Positions 48,141 to 54,788 of a stretch of DNA of 64,000 bases are shown piece by piece (within the stretch, counting starts at the first letter, position 1; each line of letters begins with the position of its first letter). This DNA is from Erythrobacter litoralis HTCC2594 (GTDB lineage: Bacteria; Pseudomonadota; Alphaproteobacteria; Sphingomonadales; Sphingomonadaceae). The notes beneath the pieces are model-generated. The model was not told where the DNA came from. It saw only the letters and a program-made list of their open reading frames with translations, and searched no databases. Made by a program: the position numbers and the translations under genes. Where the stretch lies: positions 563,501-627,500 of the forward strand of contig NC_007722.1 of assembly GCF_000013005.1 (NCBI RefSeq), in the 5' to 3' direction.

Positions 48141-48232
48141 GGATTAATTGCTCGGCGGCGTGCTGGCCCAAAGCGGCACAGCGCCCGCGCTTCTTACGCG
48201 CAATTTAACCGTTTGCGTCTAGATGCGTGTGC

Positions 48233-49588
48233 ATGCGCGCACGCACTCCCTCCGCTGCCCTTCCGGCGAGCGACGTATCCTCTGGCGTCGGCCTGGCAGG
48301 ATTGCTGGGTCTGGCGCTGTGGATCCTGTTCTGCCGCAACTATGTGCCGATTGCCGATGCGCTCGGGATCCCGGGGCCGCGCGGTCCGCTGTCCGGACCC
48401 TATGCCTCGCTCGCGGCCATGCTGTTCACATCCGTGCCGATGGTCGTCTGGTCGCTGCTGGTGGACAAGGTCCACCTGCGCCCCTCGACCGGGATCGACT
48501 GGAGCAATCCGAAGCCCGCTTCGGAGATCATGCATATCTCGACCGTCAAGATCGCCGGCATCTGGGCGACCTGGGCGATCATTGCCGGGCTCTATTGCCT
48601 CGGGCGCTGGTACTGGAACGGGCAGTATCTCTTCGCGATGGAAGTGCTGATCCAAGCGCTGGTACCGATGCTGATGCTGTCGGTGCCCTATATCGTCTGG
48701 CTCGACCGCCGCATGGTGGAGCCGCGCGACCACGCCTGGCACTTCGGCGCGATGCTTCTGGGGCGCGAGGCTTATGATCCGGACGAAGTGAAGAAGCACT
48801 GGCGGGCCTGGATCATCAAGGGCTTCTTCGGCGCTTTCATGATCTCGATCCTGCCAGGCGGTTTCCAGCAGATCGTGGAGGCCGATCTCTCCGCGCTGGC
48901 GGCCAATCCGGCGGCCTTCGCCCTGTTCCTCATCACGCTGTTGTTCGTGGTCGATGTGCAGATCGGCACGGTCGGCTATCTCGTTACTTTCCGCCCGCTC
49001 GATGCGCATATCCGCAGCGGCAACCCGTTTCTCGGCGGCTGGGTCGCGGCGCTGCTGTGCTATCCGCCTTTCGTGTTCGGCTTCATGGGCGGTGACGGTA
49101 TCCTTGCCTATGAAGTCAACACGCCGGGATGGCAGCACTGGTTCGCCGGCAACACATTCCTGCTGAGCCTGTGGGGCGGCTGGCTGGTGTTCCTGACCGC
49201 GGTCTATGCCTGGGCTACGGTGGTGTTCGGCATCCGCTTTTCGAACCTCACCTATCGCGGCGTCCTGACTAATGGCCCGTATCGCTTCACGCGCCACCCG
49301 GCCTATCTCAGCAAGAACCTGTTCTGGTGGTCGGCGACCCTGCCGTTTCTCGTCAGCGCCGACGGTTCGCTCGTCGACATGATCCGCAACATCTTCTTCC
49401 TCGGCGTCGTCAGCGCGATCTATTACTGGCGCGCCAAGACCGAAGAGGCGCACTTGCTCGGCGAAGACCCTAAGTATCGCGCCTATTTCGACTGGATGGG
49501 CGAACACGGCCTGATCACCGAGCCACTGACGCGATTGAAGCGCAAGCTACGGCCACGCGGGCCTGTTTTGCAGCACCCGGCGGAGTAG
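48233..49588 (+). CDS. Polytopic membrane protein with C-terminal isoprenylcysteine/phospholipid methyltransferase-like domain
   Basis: A 451-residue membrane protein with about nine or ten helices. The last 150 residues have TNGPYRFTRHPAYLSKNLFWW and the EEAHLLGEDPKYRAYFDWM segment, the SAM-binding hallmarks of ICMT/PEMT methyltransferases. The N-terminal 280 residues form an unusual extra membrane domain; stand-alone ICMT proteins are about 200 residues. The start is the ATG at 48233; a GTG two codons earlier is possible. Methyl acceptor unknown. Confidence 0.83.
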   Translation: MRARTPSAALPASDVSSGVGLAGLLGLALWILFCRNYVPIADALGIPGPRGPLSGPYASLAAMLFTSVPMVVWSLLVDKVHLRPSTGIDWSNPKPASEIMHISTVKIAGIWATWAIIAGLYCLGRWYWNGQYLFAMEVLIQALVPMLMLSVPYIVWLDRRMVEPRDHAWHFGAMLLGREAYDPDEVKKHWRAWIIKGFFGAFMISILPGGFQQIVEADLSALAANPAAFALFLITLLFVVDVQIGTVGYLVTFRPLDAHIRSGNPFLGGWVAALLCYPPFVFGFMGGDGILAYEVNTPGWQHWFAGNTFLLSLWGGWLVFLTAVYAWATVVFGIRFSNLTYRGVLTNGPYRFTRHPAYLSKNLFWWSATLPFLVSADGSLVDMIRNIFFLGVVSAIYYWRAKTEEAHLLGEDPKYRAYFDWMGEHGLITEPLTRLKRKLRPRGPVLQHPAE

Positions 49589-49705
49589 CGCTCGGGCGGC
49601 GCGGGGCAATTCCTGACATCCCGCCAACGAGCCATTTGCGGACCTGCCATAGATCGCATCGATTCACCAAGGGCCGACACATGAATGCGATTTCACGCCT
49701 GGCGG

Positions 49706-50674
49706 TCAGGGATAATGATCCACCGCGCCATCGCAATTGTTGTCGATCCCGTCGGTAAAATCTTCCGGCTTGGTAGGACGAATTTCGGGATCGCTATCAT
49801 TGCAGTCACGTCCTTTCATCGGGCTGCTCCGATTGCCGAACGCCGGATTTGAGATAGTCCAGTCAATGAAACCGTCACCGTCACGATCGAGCGTGCCGAT
49901 GGTACGCGGATCGCAATCCTCATCCGCCTGATTGGGTATCTCGGTGTTGCCGGGATAGCGCGATGCGTCATTGTCATCGCAATCGGTGCCACCGGCTGAA
50001 TAGGGCGAGAAGCCATCCCCGTCGCTATCCACCTTGGCAGCCGCTGGTGCTGCGGCGGCGTTGGCGAGCACGTCGAGCCTGTGCCTCGTCACACGCGAGC
50101 CGGGGCCGCGCACAACCACCATGACCGGTTGGGAGATAAACTGGGCATAGCCTTCTTTCGCACGGTCATACTTGTCGACCCTCAGCTCGTAGAAATGACG
50201 GCTGGCGGGGGCCGCATTTGCAAGAGCGGCAACAGCCGCGCTGTATTTCGCAAAATCGATCCTGCATTTGGCGTGGCGATCGTCGGTTCGTGGAGCGCGG
50301 CTTCCGTCGAAGGACGTTTCGGTCCAACCGCACTTGCCTTTGCGTTCGACGATGATCTCGGAGGCAGGCTGGCCCGCGATGTCAGGCACGATGAAGCGGA
50401 CCCGATAATCCCCCTGGCGCGTATTGTCGAAGTCCATGATCCTGATGCCGGGGCGCAGCACATTGGTATTCGCGGTCGCGACTTGCTTCTGCGCTGTTGC
50501 CGATGGCCTGGCCTGCACTCTCGGGACCGGTTTGACGGGTACGCGTATCTGCGTCTTCGGATCGACTTGCGGCATAGTGCGCGGAGAGCTCTGGGCTGAC
50601 AGGGCCGAGGGAGCCATGGCCAGACCGGCGCCAAGCGCAAGCGCGGCAGCTATACGGGGGGCGGGAACAGACAT
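49706..50674 (-). CDS. Exported protein with MopE-type metal/calcium-binding repeats
   Basis: A 322-residue protein with a signal peptide (about 1-26, ending ALSAQ). The C-terminal third carries DSDGDGFSPY, TDCDDNDASRYPGNTE, DRDGDGFIDW, GRDCNDSDPEIRP and DGIDNNCDGAVD. This is the DxDGDG...DCDD...DNxCDG pattern of the MopE/putative metal-binding motif (PF11617), likely binding calcium with disulfides. The central domain is unrecognised. It is probably periplasmic or surface exposed; function unknown. Confidence 0.82.
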   Translation of the reverse strand: MSVPAPRIAAALALGAGLAMAPSALSAQSSPRTMPQVDPKTQIRVPVKPVPRVQARPSATAQKQVATANTNVLRPGIRIMDFDNTRQGDYRVRFIVPDIAGQPASEIIVERKGKCGWTETSFDGSRAPRTDDRHAKCRIDFAKYSAAVAALANAAPASRHFYELRVDKYDRAKEGYAQFISQPVMVVVRGPGSRVTRHRLDVLANAAAAPAAAKVDSDGDGFSPYSAGGTDCDDNDASRYPGNTEIPNQADEDCDPRTIGTLDRDGDGFIDWTISNPAFGNRSSPMKGRDCNDSDPEIRPTKPEDFTDGIDNNCDGAVDHYP

Positions 50675-50866
50675 TGTGCATCTCCTCGCGAGAAGCATCG
50701 CTATACCACGGCAGGCTTGGCGCCTCAAATTCACCGGCTTCCCGTAGGGGAGATCGACTTACCGACCCGCACGCAAAACCGGTGCAGCCGAATGCGCCCG
50801 TGTATGGTTTCACTTGACGGCTGCTTCCCGCCTCGCTCCCTGCGATGAAGGGCGGAGTAGGGCTGC

Positions 50867-51175
50867 TTACAGCGGCTGACCCTCATCCGTTTCGTAAACG
50901 CGCAAGTCGCGCGTGACAGGCGGGTTCGCGGCCATCACCTTCTGGAACTCGGCCATATGGGCGCTTTGCCCGTGGGCGGCTAGCGCTTCCTGGTCGCGCC
51001 AGCGTTCGTAGATGACGAGGCTGTCGGGATCGGAGAGGTCCTGCGCAAAGGTGTAGGTCAGGCAGCCGTCTTCGGCGCGGCTGGCGGCGACCATCGTCTT
51101 GATCGCTTCGACCGTGTCCGGATTGTCGGCAACCGTGCCGGGGGCCAGTTGAATCGTGCCGTTGATCTGGATCAT
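50867..51175 (-). CDS. Antibiotic biosynthesis monooxygenase (ABM) domain protein
   Basis: A 102-residue ABM-type dimeric alpha/beta barrel. EDGCLTYTFAQDLSDPDSLVIYERWRDQEALAAH is the family core, with the W and H typical of YgiN-like quinol monooxygenases. The substrate is unknown. It lies 31 bp after gshA on the same strand, so it may be cotranscribed and linked to redox stress. Confidence 0.88.
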   Translation of the reverse strand: MIQINGTIQLAPGTVADNPDTVEAIKTMVAASRAEDGCLTYTFAQDLSDPDSLVIYERWRDQEALAAHGQSAHMAEFQKVMAANPPVTRDLRVYETDEGQPL

Positions 51176-51206
51176 GTGTCCTCTCCCTCGATCGGCTGTG
51201 CGTGCG

Positions 51207-52577
51207 TCAGAAACTGTATTTGTAGACCCGCTTGATATCGCCGCCCCATTCGCCGTGATACATGTCGAGCAGGCGCTGCGCCGGGACCTTGCCGGTCTCG
51301 ACGATCTCGTCGAGCGTCGAGAGGAAGCCGGTTTCGTTGTCGCCGCTTTCGCCGAGGCGGGCGCGGGCGGTGAGGCCCTGGCGGGCGATTTTCAGCACGT
51401 CTCGGGCGAGGTCCTGCAAGCGATGCCCTCCCGGGATGGGTGCGTCGAGCGCGAGCCTGGGCACCGCATTACGCAGCGCTTCGCGCTCTTCCATCGACCA
51501 GTCCTTGACGAGGTCCCAAGCGGCGTCGAGCGCGGAATCGTCGTAGAGCAGGCCGACCCAGAGGGCAGGCAGGGCGCAGATGCGGCTCCAGGGCCCGCCG
51601 TCTGCGCCGCGCATTTCGAGAAAGCTTTTGAGGCGCACTTCGGGGAAGGCGGTGCTGAGGTGATCCCACCAGTCGCTTGGCCGCGGTTTTTCGCCGGGAA
51701 GGACGGACAGCTTCCCGTCCAGAAAATCGCGGAAGCTGTGGCCCGCTGCGTCGATATATTTGCCGTCGCGATAGACGAAATACATCGGCACATCGAGCAT
51801 GTAGTCGGTCCAGCGCTCATAGCCGAAGCCATCCTCGAACACGAAAGGCAGCATGCCGGTGCGATGCGGATCGGTGTCCGACCAGATATGGCTGCGATAG
51901 CTGAGGAAGTCGTTGGGCTTGCCCTCGGTGAAAGGAGAGTTGGCGAACAGCGCGGTGGCGAGCGGTTGCAGTGCGAGGCTCGTGCGAAATTTCTTCGCCA
52001 TATCGGCTTCGCTGGAATAGTCGAGATTGACCTGGATGGTGCAGGTGCGCAGCATCATGTCGAGACCGAGGCTGCCGACGCGCGGCATGTGCCGCATCAT
52101 GATGTCATAGCGTCCCTTGGGCATGACCGGCAGCTCTTCGCGGGTCTTGTCGGGCCACATGCCGAGGCCGAGGAAGCCGACGCCGCATTTCTCGCCGATC
52201 GCCTTGACCTGCGTCAGGTGGCGGCCGGTTTCGTTGCAGGTCTGGTGCAGGTTTTCGAGCGGCGCGCCGCTGAGCTCGAGCTGCCCGGCAGGCTCGAGAC
52301 TGACCGCCCCGTCCTCGCCCTTGAGTGCGATGACCTTTCCATCCTCCTCGACCGGCTGCCAGCCGAACTGCTGCATTTCCAGCAGGATATCGCGGATACC
52401 TCCGTCTTCGTCGTAGGAAGGCGCGCGGAATCCGTCGCGTTTGTAGACGAGCTTCTCGTGTTCGGTACCGATGCGCCAGCGGTCTTTCGGTTTCTCGCCC
52501 GCCTGCATCGGCGCCACCAACTGGTCGCGCGATTCGATGATCGGCTCGTCGGCCCCGCTATCCTCCCGCGTGCTCAT
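51207..52577 (-). CDS. gshA: Glutamate--cysteine ligase (plant/alphaproteobacterial type)
   Basis: A 456-residue GshA of the group shared by plants and alphaproteobacteria; it makes gamma-glutamylcysteine for glutathione. RIGTEHEKLVY is the first ATP/metal site, and SLEPAGQLELSG and RTCTIQVNLDYSSEADM are conserved. The C-terminal YHGEWGGDIKRVYKYSF is typical. Length is normal. An inverted repeat separates it from rsmE. Confidence 0.95.
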   Translation of the reverse strand: MSTREDSGADEPIIESRDQLVAPMQAGEKPKDRWRIGTEHEKLVYKRDGFRAPSYDEDGGIRDILLEMQQFGWQPVEEDGKVIALKGEDGAVSLEPAGQLELSGAPLENLHQTCNETGRHLTQVKAIGEKCGVGFLGLGMWPDKTREELPVMPKGRYDIMMRHMPRVGSLGLDMMLRTCTIQVNLDYSSEADMAKKFRTSLALQPLATALFANSPFTEGKPNDFLSYRSHIWSDTDPHRTGMLPFVFEDGFGYERWTDYMLDVPMYFVYRDGKYIDAAGHSFRDFLDGKLSVLPGEKPRPSDWWDHLSTAFPEVRLKSFLEMRGADGGPWSRICALPALWVGLLYDDSALDAAWDLVKDWSMEEREALRNAVPRLALDAPIPGGHRLQDLARDVLKIARQGLTARARLGESGDNETGFLSTLDEIVETGKVPAQRLLDMYHGEWGGDIKRVYKYSF

Positions 52578-52659
52578 AATTCAGCGCGTTAGGCGGCGGA
52601 TTTGCCGAGGCCAAGAAAAATCGGTTTTCCGATGCAACGCCTAATCTTTTGCCGGACAG

Positions 52660-52773
52660 CCCACCCCACTGCGACTAGCGAGCGAGCTCGCAAGTCTCGC
52701 TCCCCTCCCGCAAGCGGGAGGGGCGGTGAAGCTTGGCGAACCGACAGGTGAGCCTAGCTGCAACGGGGTGGGC
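52660..52773. repeat. Dispersed inverted repeat, family E full copy
   Basis: The element begins CCCACCCCACTGCGACTAGC and ends GAGCCTAGCTGCAACGGGGTGGG, so the outer ends are inverted copies. In the middle is a perfect hairpin CCCCTCCCGC-AA-GCGGGAGGGG (about 52702-52723). The left half matches, inverted, the block at 26616-26685. It fills the gap between gshA and rsmE. Confidence 0.82.
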
Positions 52774-52775
52774 AA

Positions 52776-53606
52776 TCAGGCGTCCCAGTCACCGACGGTG
52801 CCCATCCATAGCGCGGTGGCGGCGATGGCCGCGGTCTCGCCGCGCAGGATGCGCGGGCCGAGCGTGATGGCGCGGGCCTGCGGGTGTGCGCGGATGGCCT
52901 TGCGCTCGGCATCGTCGAAGCCGCCTTCGGGTCCGATGAGCAGAGCGGCGCCCCCGCGAAGGCGGGGGCCTCGAGCCGCTTGGTCGTCGAGGTGTGGGTC
53001 TTTACCTGCCTGAGGTCCCTGCCTTCGCAGGGACTCGCTGTAGGTAACAAATGCCTCGCCCGCCGGCGCTCCGCCCAGTTCGTCGGCGAAGAACAGCGCA
53101 CGATCCTCCGGCCAGTCGCGCAAGAGCGAATCCAGCTTCACCGGTTCGGCCAGTTCGGGCAGCGCGGTGCGCGCGCATTGCTCGGCCGCTTCGGTGACGA
53201 TGGCGCGCGCGCGTTCGGCATTGAGCTTGTCGGCGACGCAGCGGCGGGTGACGACCGGGCGGATCGCGCGGACACCGAGCTCGGTGGCTTTCTCCAGCAC
53301 CAGGTCGAAGCGGTCTTTCTTGAGCAGGGCAGGACAGAGCCAGAAATCGGGCACCTGCTCGCGCTCGCGCAGCTTTTCGACCGGCTCCAGCGTGACAATG
53401 CGTTTTTCGACGTCGGTGACCTTGCAGGCCCATTCCCCGGTCGCGTCGTCGCACAGGATCACCGCGTCGCCCGCGCTTACCCGCATGACCTTGCCGAGAT
53501 AATGCGCGGCATTGCCGTCGACGGTGACAGCTGTGCCCGCCGCGATGGGTTCGGGCACGAACAGGCGTGGAGCGGAGCGGGGTGGCCAGGCTGGGGTGGC
53601 GGGCAT
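52776..53606 (-). CDS. rsmE: 16S rRNA (uracil(1498)-N(3))-methyltransferase with an in-frame repeat insertion
   Basis: A 276-residue RsmE with an N-terminal PUA-like domain and a SPOUT knot. PALLKKDRFDLVLEKATELGV, ALLIGPEGGFDDAE (222-235) and LGPRILRGETAAIAA mark the SAM-binding knot. E. coli RsmE is 243 residues. Most of the difference is residues 191-220 (ESLRRQGPQA, then GKDPHLDDQA...), which are encoded by a dispersed inverted repeat and lie just before the knot. The reading frame is kept, so the protein is probably functional. Confidence 0.93.
   Translation of the reverse strand: MPATPAWPPRSAPRLFVPEPIAAGTAVTVDGNAAHYLGKVMRVSAGDAVILCDDATGEWACKVTDVEKRIVTLEPVEKLREREQVPDFWLCPALLKKDRFDLVLEKATELGVRAIRPVVTRRCVADKLNAERARAIVTEAAEQCARTALPELAEPVKLDSLLRDWPEDRALFFADELGGAPAGEAFVTYSESLRRQGPQAGKDPHLDDQAARGPRLRGGAALLIGPEGGFDDAERKAIRAHPQARAITLGPRILRGETAAIAATALWMGTVGDWDA
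52949..53036. repeat. Dispersed paired-hairpin repeat, family C, inside rsmE
   Basis: Read on the minus strand: GAGTCCCTGCGAAGGCAGGG then ACCTCAGGCAGGT, about 26 nt, then GGCCCCCGCCTTCGCGGGGG. Each end is a hairpin (TCCCTGC/GCAGGGA and GCCCCCGC/GCGGGGGC). It matches the copy at 54649-54737 in both hairpins, in the ACCTCAGGCAGGT stretch and in the GACCA segment between them; lengths are 88 and 89 nt. Confidence 0.85.
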
Positions 53607-53627
53607 GGAGGGCGCTTAACCACATCC

Positions 53628-53706
53628 GTCATCCCAGCGGAAGCTGGGATCTCGTGCAGCGAGGTCGGACGGTGCTGAGGAAGATCCCAGCTTTCGCTGG
53701 GATGAC
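53628..53706. repeat. Dispersed inverted repeat, family B
   Basis: GTCATCCCAGCGGAAGCTGG at the left (53628-53652) and AGATCCCAGCTTTCGCTGGG at the right (53682-53706) are 25-nt inverted arms differing at one position, separated by 29 nt. Each arm is itself a hairpin (CCCAGC/GCTGGG). It fills the gap between the divergent rsmE and ubiA genes and must lie within or next to their promoters. Confidence 0.85.
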
Positions 53707-53728
53707 GAGTTGGGTAGGGATGCGCACA

Positions 53729-54640
53729 ATGTCCGACATTGCGCCCAACATCGTCCCCGACACCGAACATCGCGGCCTCGTCGCGCGCTTGCCGCAAGTG
53801 CCACGCGACCTCGCGCAGCTGGCGCGGTTCGACCGGCCGATCGGCTGGTGGCTGCTGTTCTGGCCGTGCGTGTGGGGCGTATGGCTGACCGGCGCGGGGT
53901 GGCAGCTTGCGATGCTCGGCTGGCTGCTGCTCGGGAGCATCGCCATGCGCGGCGCGGGGTGCGTCTATAACGATATCGTCGATGCCGATCTCGACCGGAA
54001 AGTCGCGCGCACTGCCAGTCGTCCGGTGGCGAGCGGGCGGGTCTCGAAGAAATTGGCATGGGGCTGGCTGCTGGCCCTGTGCGCAATCGGCCTGTTGGTG
54101 CTGCTGCAATTGCGGCTCGAGGCACAGGTGGTGGCGCTGGCGAGCCTTGCGCTGGTCGCCGCCTATCCGTTCATGAAGCGCATTACCTGGTGGCCGCAGG
54201 CATGGCTGGGCATGGTCTTCACCTGGGGGCTGCTCGTCGGCTGGACGCAGTTCCGCACCGACAATCTCGACGCGCTGGCGGCGCTCTATGCGGGCGCGGC
54301 GCTGTGGGTGATCGGCTACGACACGATCTACGCGCTGCAGGACCGCGAGGACGATGCGATGGTCGGCATCAAGTCGAGCGCGCTGCGGCTGGGAAGCAGC
54401 GTCAAGACCGGCGTGGCGCTATTCTACGGCGGCACCGTGGCGCTGTGGGCGCTCGGCTTCTGGCTGCTGCGGGCGGACTGGATTGCGCTGCTGACGCTGG
54501 TGCCGGTTGCGGCCCATCTGGCGTGGCAGGTGGCGACGCTCGATGCCGATGATCCGGTCAATCCGCTCGAGCGGTTTCGCTCCAATCGCTGGGCCGGTGC
54601 GCTGATGGCGGCGGCGTGTTTCGTGGTGGGGACTGCGTAA
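53729..54640 (+). CDS. ubiA: 4-hydroxybenzoate octaprenyltransferase
   Basis: A 303-residue membrane prenyltransferase of ubiquinone synthesis with about nine helices. The two Asp-rich motifs are NDIVDADLDRKVART and YALQDREDD, which bind Mg-prenyl diphosphate. FDRPIGWWLLFWPCVWGVW at the N-terminus is typical. The ATG at 53729 with TAGGGA 8 nt upstream is chosen; longer frames run through the family B repeat. Confidence 0.94.
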   Translation: MSDIAPNIVPDTEHRGLVARLPQVPRDLAQLARFDRPIGWWLLFWPCVWGVWLTGAGWQLAMLGWLLLGSIAMRGAGCVYNDIVDADLDRKVARTASRPVASGRVSKKLAWGWLLALCAIGLLVLLQLRLEAQVVALASLALVAAYPFMKRITWWPQAWLGMVFTWGLLVGWTQFRTDNLDALAALYAGAALWVIGYDTIYALQDREDDAMVGIKSSALRLGSSVKTGVALFYGGTVALWALGFWLLRADWIALLTLVPVAAHLAWQVATLDADDPVNPLERFRSNRWAGALMAAACFVVGTA

Positions 54641-54648
54641 GACTGTGT

Positions 54649-54737
54649 GAGTCCCAGCGGAGGCTGGGACCTCAGGCAGGTTGAGCACATTGTCTTTCCG
54701 ACCAGGTGGCCTGAGACCCCAGCCTTCGCTGGGGCTC
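54649..54737. repeat. Dispersed paired-hairpin repeat, family C, intergenic copy
   Basis: GAGTCCCAGCGGAGGCTGGG and ACCTCAGGCAGGT at the left, CCTGAGACCCCAGCCTTCGC and TGGGGCTC at the right. Each end is a hairpin, and ACCTCAGG/CCTGAG pair across the middle. It is the intergenic counterpart of the copy inside rsmE and lies between ubiA and the helicase gene. Confidence 0.85.
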
Positions 54738-54788
54738 GCGCTTCGCCGAGTGTTTACTTTTCGTTCTCCTCACGCGATGAGATGAGCG

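Noticed and set aside
52776-53606. rsmE as a pseudogene because of the inserted repeat
   Set aside because: The insertion keeps the frame and all knot motifs after it (LLIGPEGGF, LGPRILRGETA) are intact, so disruption is not supported.
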